Part shown: piece by piece, positions 49,732-61,303 of the stretch
Layout: each line of letters starts with the position of its first letter
Numbering within the stretch: position 1 is the first letter of the stretch
Assembly (NCBI GenBank): GCA_030549335.1
Contig: CM060188.1
Span: forward strand, 66,098,696-66,162,695
Direction: 5' to 3'
Source: Pontederia crassipes
Taxonomy: Eukaryota; Streptophyta; Magnoliopsida; Commelinales; Pontederiaceae
DNA length: 64,000 bases
Notes under the pieces: generated by a model
What the model was told of the DNA's origin: nothing
The model's input: only the letters and a program-made list of their open reading frames with translations
Databases searched by the model: none
Program-made: the position numbers and the translations under genes

Positions 49732-49737
49732 AATAAA
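49732..49737 (+). terminator. Candidate polyadenylation signal of the GGCT gene
   Basis: AATAAA lies 337 bp after the stop codon and 120 bp before the hAT-like element. Confidence 0.55.
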
Positions 49738-49859
49738 GATTACAGATTATATCATCTTCAGTTTTGTTATTTTGCACGAAGATTTCTTTTTTTTTTCCAA
49801 GTCTTGGAAGAATATATCTTGCAGTAGAGATTCCAATTTTCAAATGTGATTTTGATCTA

Positions 49860-51447
49860 GGGTGTTCATAATGTCATTCCACCAAAACTTAATGCCACTG
49901 ACTATTTTATCCCTTATATTAACATTATCTTTTTAATACACTAGCTTTATCTCTTCTTGAATTGAGATAAATATATCAAATACTTTCCAACTTTGAGGGC
50001 AACATTTCTTGAATTGAGATAAATTTTATCAAATATCCTTCAACTTTAAGGGCAACATAAATCTAATTGTTAAAGATGGAGGGCAATCTACAATTTAAAT
50101 TTAAAAGTTGGAGGGTATGAAAGTTGGGGGGTCTATTTTCATTTTAATACTAACAAGCTAGGCCATCACTCCATTCAAATGTGTTGTAAATATATACAAG
50201 AAACACAATACTGTCATACTTTCAAACAAATGTGTCACAAATAACAAGATTTTTCATTGAAAAAAAGATACCACTAATACAAGATGTCACATTACTCAAT
50301 TCTATTTACATAAGAGTCACTAGATACAAAATAAGAATAACTAAGCAGAATACAATCGTTTTTTTCACAATTTAGTAGCATTTCACCTCTTCAACTTCAA
50401 TTTTCGAATATGGCCTCTTTGAACTTCTATCTATAAGTCTAATAATTGATGAATTTGCCTTTTCTTCATAAAATGCATGGTTGAACTTGTCGATCTTCCG
50501 CAACAATCCGTTGATCGTCATCTCGCTTCATGTATCAACATGTGGATTGAGCCAATTAAAGTAGTCGTAGGATTGAATCCTCAGTAAATACTCACAAATT
50601 AAATAGAAAAAAACAAACATAGTACTAAAGAACAAGGGAAACATATTTCTCTCATTCACCCCAAAATTTCAGTAGCCGTAAAACATATGGCCATGGTTAT
50701 CCACAAAATCCTAATGATTGCTTCTTCTCTGTAGTCGCACTTCTTACTGCCTTTGACGACGCCATTCTTCAAGGGAAACAATATTAATGTTTCTGACGAC
50801 CATATAACTAGGAAATAGAACTCACCCGAAGCAAATTTGGACTCTAGAAGATGAGGTTTTTATATTCCCAAATAATGGAAACCTCGCAGGGCCGCCGGCT
50901 AGCAGTGAACAACTTCAGGGCAAGATGACAACAAACGATCACTGAAAGATCGATGATGACAAGCGATCACCGAATGACGTCACTGATCCAATGACTACAC
51001 TCGACAAGTGCAAAAGACGAAAAGGGGGGACAATGAAAAAGAAGGCAAAGGCGAAGGAAAGGGGTTATAAGGGCGAAGGCGAAGACGACGATCAATGAGC
51101 GCGAATGGCGAAAGGGAAAGGGAAACCATTGACCGACAAAACAAGGTTAGAAAGGGATGCTTTGAAATTTTGTATTGGAAAGAGTGGTTAGAAAGGGGTG
51201 GTTTTCTAGCATGGAGGAGAGAAAAAAAGGCATGTCGATTGCGCAATCGAAGAGGGCAATTGGTAAAATAAGCTTATAGTTGAAAGATAATAAAATGACA
51301 AAGTGAAGTTGATGGATAGAATTGAAAAAATGGTCAAAGTTGAAAAATATTTAATGAAAGTTATGCCCTAAAATTCCATTGAGTTTTTTTTTACATTCAC
51401 TTCTTTGTCCGTCCTTCGTCCCCCCCCCCCCCCCCCCCACCCCACCC

Positions 51448-51478
<31 letters not shown>

Positions 51479-52259
51479 ACACACACACACCACACACACA
51501 CTTCAAAGCAAAACTATTGCTCTTCTGCTTTGTCCCTACATTTTTCAGAAGAATAGAAATAAAATAATACATTTTATTAAAACAATGCATCATAGTTTGA
51601 GTATGCTCAAGAAAAAAGTTGTTGATAACAAATTCGATCACACTATCACTTTAAATCTTTAAATTTTTGAAATTTGATCTTAATAACTCTTAAAATGATA
51701 AATTACAAAATATTCTCGAGATCATAAAACCTAAGATGAACTCACAAAAAATGATAAACTCTTGTTCCCAGTATAGTTTCGTAGCATACAAATTCACCAA
51801 GAACAAATATGACATTCCAAATAATTCACTTCTTCTCAGCTTCCAAGAAATCTCACATTTCTCGAGTAATCTAGTTTCATTCATTAACCTAGCAAAATAT
51901 AATGAACAAAAAAATAAGGTAAAATTTTTGTTACTATAAAATGAAAAGCATAAAATATAGATAACCTTGCATCATTAAGATAGAGGCAACCATATATGAA
52001 GTGATCTACCGAAAATTTGAACAGACTTCATCTCTATATCTTAATAATATGATATATGGATTCCATATGATCGAACTCTTCTGATGAGACTTAGCAACAA
52101 AAAATAATATATTAGTAATATTTAACTGTAAAGTGTGGGGAGAAGTCGAAGAGTCAAAAGAATATATTAATGATATTTAAAGAATAAAATAAAAGTGAAA
52201 GGTAAAATAGCCACTTTGAAGTGGCATTAAGTTTTGCGAGAGTTGTGTTATGAGCACCC
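49860..52259. mobile_element. 2.4-kb non-autonomous hAT-like element
   Basis: Inverted ends GGGTGTTCATAA and (inverted) GGGTGCTCATAA continue inward with about 50 bp of related sequence (AAAACTTAATGCCAC shared). Exact 8-bp direct repeats TTGATCTA flank it at 49852-49859 and 52260-52267. That duplication size fits hAT transposons. No transposase frame is seen. The middle holds a GC-richer patch (50680-51250) and the poly-C/CA tract. Confidence 0.85.
51420..51500. repeat. Poly-C and (CA)n microsatellite tract
   Basis: About 45 bases of nearly pure C, broken by two single A bases, are followed by a (CA)n run of about 36 bases. It lies within the hAT-like element. Confidence 0.9.
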
Positions 52260-52267
52260 TTGATCTA

Positions 52268-52484
52268 TTTCCCCTTATTTGTCATGAGTTTCCTGCGATA
52301 TAAATATAATGGCATTTTGTTGTCAAGCAACATGTGATATACAAATATAATGGCATGTGATAAATGGTCAATTAGATCAATGTCATAACTAAACTTTTTT
52401 TAATAAAAGATTTATTGCTTGGATTAAGTAGAAATAACTGAATATAGATGTTGAATGAGATCCAAAGGTGGGTTGTCATTCCAA
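52268..52484. other. Short intergenic gap
   Basis: Nothing is recognised between the hAT-like element and the RNase H relic. Confidence 0.4.
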
Positions 52485-52865
52485 AAAGTTGGCGAGGAAA
52501 TCGATTGCCTGATTAGCATCTCTATAATAGTGTCGAATTTCCCAAGCCGCAAAAAAATGAGATAGCGTATAGAAAGTCATTTACAAAAGTCTTGTCTATG
52601 GACAGTGATGCTTGTGCATAATGGCGTTAACAACGATATGAGAATCAGATTAAAAAAATCGGGAGATGATATCATTTTTTAATGCAACAACACAGTCCAG
52701 CCAAAAGCACAAATGCTTCCATTTCCAGAACCGAGGTGTAATTCTGACGAAGCACACTTGTAGTGATAAAAGATGAGTTAATTCTTTGCTTCCCCACCTC
52801 ATCAGCCGTATGAGTTAATTCTAATCCAGAGATGAGGTGGGGGTTCCCACTTGTTCCTAGGCGGG
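52485..52865 (-). pseudogene. Relic of an RNase H-like (RVT_3) domain, LINE-type
   Basis: Minus-strand translations give, in order, WEPPPHLWIRINSYG (the usual W-P-P-K-N-D-G start, degraded), LEMEAFVLLAGL, SDSHIVVNAIMHKHHC and WEIRHYYRDANQAIDFLAN. These match the RNase H-like domain found at the end of plant L1-type LINEs and in LINE-derived host genes. Stops and frameshifts lie between the pieces, so it is not functional. Frames change at least once near 52540-52600. It is either the 3' end of a dead LINE or a captured fragment. Confidence 0.65.
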
Positions 52866-54176
52866 TCGATGGAGGGAGGGTCTAAGGGAGGTGGTGTTGT
52901 ATATACTCATTCAACACTACCAATACTCTATCCCAGATTATGAGAATGGTTGCACTTCTATAACAAAAGATTCTATCATTATGTGCATTTCAGACGCCCA
53001 AAAAAATAGAAAATTTTAGTATCCACCGTCCTTCATGAATCCAGGAGCCAATAGGTCATGAATCAAGGAGCTCAAAATTAAAATTAAGACACTTGATGGG
53101 TCGTGAGAGTGCAGGAAAATAAAAGTCAGTGAAAGAAAAAACAATAGTACTTTCACTTTTCGTTTTTCCTATTTACATGGAACCTAGAAAAGGATGACTG
53201 CATTTCTTTACCAAACTTGAAAATCATTTAAAAGAATAATAAATATAAAAACTAGCATGGTTACATACAGATTATTAGTGGGCTCACATGAATTTCACAA
53301 GCCAATAAAATCGGCTTACTAGTACATGCCATTGCGGCCAAGTTGCAAAATTGGATTCGGATCGATCTTTTTTCGATCCAATTTTTTATAAGTATTTCGG
53401 AAAAAGAAAATTAACAACATCATTGTCTTAATGTATTGTTCTTGTTTATCTTAAAACACAAAGATATTATCATTATTCAAATTCAATACACTTGCAATGT
53501 AATAAAATATCATATTGAAGGACCTTCCTATGTGGCATCACATAGATTGGAGTTGGTTGTGAAATTAGACATGCTAATTAATGTTCCTAAAAACTTAAGT
53601 AGATTAAAAAAAGACATCACTACTTATAGGAAAAAAATGGGGGTGTCCCTCTCTAAAGAGGGGACACCATGTACTCAACCATTAGATTAAAATGATTGAT
53701 TCTGATTAAACTTGGTTTAACAACGACTCGAAACTTTTTGTAATGAAAAAAACAAAAAGACTAGCATTGGTCCATCTCTGCAACCCTTATATGCTTGCCC
53801 CCTCTCCCCAAGAACACCCTTGTTCTATCTCTATCATCTCTCTTTCATTGACTCTCTCCTCTCCTAGCTCTCGTTATCCAATTGCGTTTGCTTCCCGAGT
53901 TGCCATCTTGATGCCACAACATCGACCGACACTGCGATGCCCCCACCATGCCTTGCACCACCATCATCAACGCCGCCCGTCAAATTTCCATCTCTCGCCC
54001 TCCATACGATTTACTTGTCACACCACTTTTGGATTCATCCTTTTCTTCTCCCTTTTCTCCTTTAAATTTGTACCAATCCAGAAGGATGTTGTTATGTTCA
54101 TATATTTTGTTTGCAACCAAAAAGTTGCTTTATTCGAATAGCTTTGATTGGCTCTAAAGTTTGATTAGTTAGATAT
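52866..54176. other. Intergenic region, unassigned
   Basis: No gene is seen. A short near-perfect hairpin around 53640-53668 (GGTGTCCCTCT / AGAGGGGACACC) is the only structure noted. Confidence 0.35.
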
Positions 54177-54186
54177 GAGGGATTTG

Positions 54187-55364
54187 GGTAAATTATACGA
54201 ATTGTCCCCCAACTTTGAGTCGATTTTTAACTTGTCTCCCAACTTCAATTTATAACCAGTACGTCCCTCATCTTTTATTTTCTTGTACAATTAGTCCTCT
54301 TGACCGGTGATAGTGAGTTTTTCGATTGCCTTGCATACGTGACCGACACATCAGTCGTTTCTCTCTCATCCACGTCATTTAAGTCATCCACGTCATTTAA
54401 CGCTCCAAATCAGGTAAATTACACGGATCGTCCCCCAATTTCGAATCGATTTCTAAATAGTCCTCCAACTTTGATATTATTGCACGATTCATTCATTTGA
54501 CCGATAAAAAATAGTCTCTCGATTATCATGCGATGTGACATAATAAAATATAATAAAAAAATTTAACTAGTTGACATCACACAATAAAAAAATATTATAA
54601 AAATTTAAGAACGCGGACGAGCTGCAGAGGGGAAGTGTCGGCCTCCCTTTCTAAGCTCGCCCTTTGGCGAGTTGGCATAGGGGGCGCCGACCCCCCTCTT
54701 CAAGCTCGTCCACTAGTGAACTTCGCACAAGGGGCGCCAACGTCCCTTTGCGAGTTCGTCGGCGCTCCTATCATTTTTATTTTTTATAGTCTCTCAATTT
54801 TGAGTCGTTTAAGATCGTTAACAAGCTCGCGAGGGGGCGTTGATGCCCCTTGTGCGAAGCTCGCTAGTGGACGAGCTTGGAGAGGGGGTCGGCGCCCCCT
54901 ATGCCAACTCGCCAAAGGGCGAGCTTAGAAATTCGTCCGCGTCTTTAAATTTTTATAATATTTTTTATTGTGATGTCAACTAGTTAAAATTTTTTATTAT
55001 ATTTTATTATGTCACATCGCAAGATAATCAGGAGACTATTTCTTACCGATCAAGTGGATGAATCGTGCAATAATATCAAAGTTTGGGGACTATTTATAAA
55101 TAGATTCAAAGTTGGGGGACGATCCGTATAATTTACCTGGTTTGGAGCGTTAAATGATGTGGATGACTTAAATGACATGGATAAGAGAGAAACGACTAAC
55201 GTGTCGGCCACGTACACAAGGCAATCGAAAAATCCACTATCACCGATCAAGAGGATTAATCGTGCAAGAAAATAAAAGATGATGAACGTTTTGGTTATAA
55301 ATTGAAGTTGGGAGACCAGTTAAAATTCGACTCAAAGTTGATGGATCATTCGTGTAATTTATCC
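54187..55364. mobile_element. Long foldback element with 10-bp target duplication
   Basis: The whole 1178 bp folds on itself: arms 54187-54762 and about 54815-55364 around a loop of some 50 bp. Ends are GGTAAATTATACG and (inverted) GGATAAATTACACG. Direct repeats GAGGGATTTG (54177-54186) and GAGGAATTTG (55365-55374) flank it with one mismatch. Size and structure fit a MULE-type foldback. Each arm holds two related segments, the second starting near 54414 with GGTAAATTACACGGATCG. No protein is encoded. Confidence 0.85.
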
Positions 55365-55374
55365 GAGGAATTTG

Positions 55375-55635
55375 GTGATGCAGATTGCTAGAATGCAGAA
55401 GAAAGAACTATTTTCTTTTTATCCAACTTCTCGTAACTTGGTATTGTGGGTTTAATCAAATACAAAGATGTCACTAGTCACTTAATTCTAATGCTGTCAC
55501 TTGCCGAAGTGAAAGCATGACAACCATCCAGCGTCGGACTTGTTTCTGCAAGTTGGACATCTTCATATATATATGCATGATGAGGCTACATGCATGATGC
55601 AAGTCGAGACATGCATTTGTCACATTCAAATTACC

Positions 55636-55700
<65 letters not shown>

Positions 55701-56810
55701 TATATATATATATATATATATGTATACACACTTCCCTGTCGTGTGGTCATCTTGTGGCTTTGTCGAGTGCATGTAGCCACATTTTCTATGGAAACTAATT
55801 GATGGAAAATAATGAACAAATTAGCTCGAAATCTAATAATGAATTGCATGGTAATTTTTTTTGCAGTGTTGTACTTCATGTTAAACTCCATGGAAATCAC
55901 TACATGAGACTATAAGACAAGCAAAATCATATATCTTTTTCTGCCCTCTAGGAAGAATTAGATGGTTCTTGACAAAGAGATATCTAATCCTCTGCGATTA
56001 GGTTCAATATTATGACATGAACCCTACTGTTATTTAATATATTTTTTTTTTGAGAGGATGTTGTTGTTTAATATTTTTATTCATTGTACTAAAGTCCCTT
56101 TATTCCTTGCACATCATCATTATCATGACTTGTGTGTTCTTTACTTGGATGTGATTTTCCAGAGTGATTTTTATCCTATAATCTTAGAAGTTTGTGGTGG
56201 TCCTACGATCTTATAAGTTTTGATTGTTTTTCTTGAAAAAAAAATCCATCACATCATGCTTTATACGTCTCTTCATGAATCCAGAAGTTGTCATGTTAAA
56301 TTCTTAGGCTTCATAATTGAGTTAGGTTTCATTATTTTGAGGTGTAGAACAATTCATTTACATGTCTTAATCTTGCACCTTTACTATTAGAAAAGCACAT
56401 CCTATCATGATAAGGGGGTTTATGTTTACTATTACAACAAGTTTATGTTTATGTTATCTAGAGGGATTTCATAGCTCCTTGCACGTGGAAAGTACGTGCA
56501 CGTGAATGCTTAGACCACTGGCGGGCTGTCAAGGTGAGGGCATTTTTTTATTTTGATTTATCTGGCATATTGTAAAAAAAACACAAACAATAAACAAAAA
56601 AATTACCCTTGGTTCCTTAAAAAATATCCCCTAGATTTATTTTTAAAAAAATTGTCATCCCATTTGATGCCTAATATTATCTTCAACTAATTTTCTTTTG
56701 ATATTGTAGGATAAAATTTTAATTTAGATTTTTAATTTATTGTCTATTATATTGAAATTTGGTTTTGTTGGACATTTTATTTTTGCAGTGAAATTTGATT
56801 TTTTGACATT
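55375..56810. other. Intergenic region with AT microsatellite
   Basis: No gene is seen. The notable item is the (AT)n/(AC)n tract at 55638-55722. Confidence 0.4.
55638..55722. repeat. (AT)n microsatellite with an ACACAC interruption
   Basis: About 85 bases of alternating T and A, broken by ACACACA near 55693-55700. Confidence 0.95.
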
Positions 56811-57660
56811 TTGTTATTCATTAACATTATTAATTATGTTTTGATTAAAGTTACTTCTATGGACATGGATTCAATTGCAGATATTCCAGAAGAAACTAAC
56901 GAGGATAATAATATTGTAGAAGGTGAAGAAGGAAGTTATGCGAAATCTTATCAATTGATCCAACCTCATCTTGACATGACATCTAATAGCAAGGATGCAT
57001 ACAAGTATTATAATATGTATGCTAGTACATTTGATTTTTCTATTAAAAAATTAAAAGCACATAAGTCTAAGGTTGCATGAAATACAAAAAATATAAATAT
57101 TGTTTGCTCGAAAGGACACATATTCGAAGCGAAGTATTGACAAGATGGTTAAACATAAAAAAAAATTTAGGGAAGACTGTTTGGCTCATTTATACAAGAT
57201 AACAAGTGGGAGGTGAGGTAATTTCATGAAGAATATAGTCATCATCAAAGATACCAAATCTATAATCACATAAACTACCAATTTCAGAAGTTTCGAAAGA
57301 AGACATGGAGAGGCTCTACATTAATGATATGGGCCTGTCAAACATTTCTCGAGCACTTAATTTTTTTGGTGAACCACACATCAGCGATTAAGATTGTATT
57401 GATTATTTAAGATAAAAAAGGGAAAAGCTCTCTTGGTAAGTAACGTCTTAATGTCATAAATTATTTTCAAAATAAGACTTCAAATGATTTAGGTTTCTTT
57501 CATAGATGAGAATTTGATGAAAATGACATAGTAATAAATTTTTTGGACCGATGCAGAGCACGGGATAGTTATATCACCTTTGGCAACATTGTGGTGTTTG
57601 ATACAACATATAGGACCAACAACTATTTAATGTTCCAATGCAGTAGGATATCAAGTTCCA
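56811..57660 (+). pseudogene. FAR1/FHY3-like or MULE transposase pseudogene, truncated
   Basis: The first frame has an acidic leader (ADIPEETNEDNN), then PHLDMTSNSKDAYKYYNMYA and FDFSIKKLKA, the start of a FAR1 DNA-binding domain (AY-x-YYN-x-YA, GFS-like). Later frames, broken by stops, give KGKSSLGK, NYFQNKTSNDLGFFHR and RARDSYITFGNIVVFDTTYR. That last piece is the start of the MULE-type transposase core (FGD-V-x-FDTTY, with the first catalytic Asp). At least four stops or shifts lie in between. The copy ends where the 63-bp repeats begin, so most of the catalytic core and the SWIM finger are missing. FAR1 proteins descend from MULE transposases, so I cannot tell host gene from transposon. 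Confidence 0.75.
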
Positions 57661-57698
57661 TGCTACCATAGTTTTCTTTGAAATATCTTCAATAGGGT

Positions 57699-57910
57699 GT
57701 TGCCCGGTCTTGCGGGCGGTCGACTGGTGAGGTTGAAAACATAATTGGCACGATCTTTGATGTTGCCCAGTCTTGTGGGCGATCGATCGGTGAGGTTGAA
57801 AATATGACTGACACGATCCTTGATGTTGCCTGGTCTTGTGGACGGTCGATCAGTGAAGTTGAAATAAGACCGACATGATCCTGATGTTGTTCGATCTTGT
57901 GGGCGATCGA
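57699..57910 (+). repeat. 63-bp tandem repeat, interrupted by the copia insertion
   Basis: Units start at 57699, 57762, 57825 and 57886 (partial), with periods of 63, 63 and 61 bp. Each has a core of the type GTTGCCCGGTCTTG, GGGCGATCGATCGG and GAGGTTGAAAA. The copia element inserted within a unit, and repeat-like sequence resumes at 63792 (TCGATCGGTGGCATG). Confidence 0.85.
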
Positions 57911-58087
57911 TGTCGCGTTTTGGGGCTCCGATCGAGTGGGTTATTCTGCTCAGTAAAGAGCCAATTTTATAGCGCACTGCACCCACGAACTCCACCCCTC
58001 CCGCGCCGTAACTATCGCTGCCTAAAGCAATCGTGATAGGAGCAAATCTTTCATTCCTATGATGACCACGAAGGTCATTCTGTTACA
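57911..58087 (-). repeat. 3' LTR of the copia element
   Basis: This 177-bp LTR starts TGTAACAGAATGACC and ends AAAACGCGACA on the element strand. Confidence 0.9.
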
Positions 58088-58098
58088 TCTCCCACTTG
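58088..58098 (-). other. Polypurine tract of the copia element
   Basis: The minus strand reads AAGTGGGAGA directly before the 3' LTR. Confidence 0.8.
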
Positions 58099-58204
58099 AC
58101 TGATGTGGTCATACAATTTAACCACTTTTATTATCCACATAGTGTTATTGTGACTTCAATACTCCCACTATTCATGAGGTATTAATAGGAGATAAAATTT
58201 TCTT

Positions 58205-59720
58205 TTTGACTCACGAATTCTTGAGTCCCATTAAACCAACATGTATAATGAATGTTCCTACTGGAATTTCTTTTGTAAGAGAATTAGCTAGCATGTCATT
58301 TGTCGGCATATAGGCTATCGTCACTTCTTTCTTATCCACTATGTCATATACATAATGATATTCGATCTCTATGTCCTTTCCTTTAAAACTATTTGCTCCA
58401 CTGTCAATCAAACTTATTGCAACTTGATTATTATAGTACATTTGTAATAGTCCATTGACCAAATTGAGCTCTAGTTATAAAAGAAAACGTCTGATCCATA
58501 CAGCATAGGTAGTTGCCATACTATAGGCAATATATTCAACTTCTATTGTATGTCTAACCACACATCCTTAATTCTTGCTATCACAAGAAACAGCTGCACC
58601 ACCTAACAAAAATAAGTGACCTGATGTGGATTTTCGATCATCAATATCCCCTCCAAAATTTGCATATGAGTAGCATATAACTTCAAATATATCAGCTTGG
58701 TATGTCAATTTTAATTGTACAATACCTTTTAGATATTTAAGAATCCTTTTAATGGCTTCTCAATGTGCCTTTCCAGAATTACTTTGATATCTACTAACTA
58801 GACTTATTGCCTACTAGATAAGCCAAATCAGGTTTTATACATAACATCACATACATCAAGTTACCAACTGCTTGTGATAGGGAACATCTATAGGTTCTTG
58901 CCCTATGTTAGGACATTGACTTTTACTAAGTCTTTTTCCGATTACAATCGGTGTTGGTGCTGGAGTGCTATTTTGCATTCCAAATCTCTTAAGTATCTTA
59001 TTTAGATACTTTTCTTAACTTAAACTTAATGTCCTTGAGTTTCTGTCTCGAATAATTTGAATTCCAAGAACACAAGATGCTTTGCCCATGTCCTTCATTT
59101 CAAATTCCTTACTCAATTTTTCTTTTATAATTATTTCATTAAGCATTGTAACATCATTTCCTGCGAGCAAAATGTCATCTACATATGATGACATTATTAT
59201 GAATTTGCTCCCACTCTTCTTGATGTACACACAATGATCTAATTTATTTGTAATAAAATCAAATTGGACGACCGTCTCATGGATTTTTTTATACCATTGA
59301 CGTGAAGATTGTTTTAAGTCATATAATGATTTTTTCAACTTATACACTTTGTTCTCCTGACCTTCTACCTGAAAACATCAGGTTGTCGCATATATATGTC
59401 TTTACTCAATTCTCTATTGAGGAAAGCAATTTTTACATCCATTTGGAATAATTCCAAATCCATATATGCAACTAATGCTAAGATGATCCTTATGGATGCA
59501 AACTTAGCTACCGAAGAAAAAGTTTCCTGAAAATCAATTCCGGCTTGCTGAGTATAACCCTTGACAACTAATTTTGCTTTGTTCTTTTCAATAGTATCAT
59601 CAACTCGATATTTTTTCTTGAATACCCATTTGCACCCTATGGATTCTTACCTTCTGACAAGTCACATAGAGCTCATACACCGTTTCGATCGATTGAGTCC
59701 AATTCATCTCTCCTGGCGGC
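58205..59720 (-). pseudogene. Copia RT-RNase H relic
   Basis: RT pieces include LYDLKQSSRQWYKKIHE and SSYVDDILLAGND (the YVDD active site at about 59185) in the frame at 59015-59347. Upstream, in another frame, is RT start-like sequence (QTFSSVAKF-type, IRIILALVA). RNase H-like pieces follow, including VNGLLQMYYNNQVAIS and AYMPTNDMLANSLTKEI (58211-58462), the end pattern of copia pol. Frameshifts and stops separate all parts, so no functional enzyme remains. Confidence 0.85.
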
Positions 59721-59726
59721 CAACCA

Positions 59727-61141
59727 TTATTCCAACTCAGAAGAAGCAACTGCTTCATCATATGAAATAGGATCTGTACAATCCTTTGTATCAACATCGA
59801 CGACGTAATACGAAGCTTCACATTCGTACAGATAATAGTCATCCAAATATGCGGGTGTCATTTGAGGCCTCTTGTTGTCAATTATACTCGTGGATTGTAT
59901 GGATTCCTTCACTTATGCCAAAGGTTCATTATCATGTATAGGTTCTTCTTCCACTGTTGGACATATATCCAACGTGTCTTTTTCAGAGTCGACATTATCA
60001 CCAAGGATAATTAGAGGTTCTCTATCCTCTTCTTCATGCATATCTTTCTTTTCATTTTCAAGAAAAGTTGCATCACGACTCTCGATTAGTCTTCTTTCAT
60101 CATGAAAGAACCTATACCCTTTGGACTTATCACTATAATAAATAAACTTGCATGTCACCGTCCTAAAGTCCAGCTTGTCCCTAAGCTGACTTGGAACTAG
60201 TACATGCGATTTACATCCCCATTTCCGGAGATGGCCCAACTCAAGCTTCCTGCCTTTCCAAAGTTCATATGACATTGATTCTACGGACTTAGTGAGAATT
60301 CTATTTTGTATGTAATTTACAGTCATCACTGCTTCACCCCAAAAACTTTTAGGGAGACCTGAGTATGACAACATACATCTAACTGCATTCATCAAGGTTC
60401 TATTTTTTCTTTTTGCTACACCATTTTATTGTGGTATATAAGGCATCGTAGTTTGCCTACTTATGCCGCACTGAATACAGTAATTTTTAAATTCCCGAGA
60501 GGTATATTCCCTGCCTCTATCTGTCCTTAAACATTTAAGTGGTTTCCCCAATTTATTTTTCACTTCCATTTTATATCTCTTAAACATTTCAAAAGCTTCA
60601 GCTTTTATTTCTAAAAGATATACATGGGAGAATTTGGAATAGTCATAAATGAATGTTATAAAATATTCTTTATTGCTGTGTGTTGCGACACTCAATGGAC
60701 TACAAATATTCGAATGAACCAACTCTAACAATTCTTTTGACCCTGTTCCCATCGAAAAAGGTTTCCGAGTCATTTTCCGATCAAACAATGTTCACAGGAC
60801 AATGTTCTTGCTCTTGATATGTTAGGTACTAGGCTCATTTTAATTATTTGTTCCATTTTTGTTTTTCCTGGGTGTCCTAATCTCTCATGCCAGAGATCAA
60901 AATTAGATAGAAGACACAAGGAATACTCAAAAGTCACATTCATTAATTCATTATTAACTACTGGAAAATAAAATAAGTCATAACCAAGTTCAAACTTTCC
61001 CATGACTAAGACTTTGTTGTTCTTCCCTATAGTTATATGACATTTATAGAATCTAACTTCAAGATTTTTCTTAAGGAGAGTAAGAAAAGAGACAAGGTTT
61101 CGACGAATCACAGGTGTATATAGCACATCATGGAGGACCAT
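59727..61141 (-). pseudogene. Copia GAG-pre-integrase and integrase relic
   Basis: The pre-integrase zinc region (LWHERLGHPGKTKM, CEHCLIGK) lies in 60770-61141. The integrase core follows (HSNICSP, IYDYSKFSHVYLL, CLRTDRGREYTS) in 60426-60788. The C-terminal linker with the FWGEAVMTVNYIQNR and WKGRKLELGHLRKWGC patterns is in 59913-60395. The first catalytic Asp appears as Asn (SNICSP where S-D-I-C-x-P is usual). Stops end each frame, so the domain is dead. Confidence 0.85.
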
Positions 61142-61303
61142 GATACTATCACTAGATCTAACTTGTATGTACCAACACTTTCAATGTCTAGATAGGTGTT
61201 GTTCTCCATGAATATTCTGTTCACCTTTCTTTAATTCCTTGAAGTTGGTCAGTCCAACCTTGGTCTTTGCAATATGGCGAGTCGCACCAGAGTCGATCCA
61301 CCA

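Noticed and set aside
53435-54157. Short frames of 69-132 codons
   Set aside because: No motif, compositionally biased, and no splice or promoter context that would support a gene.
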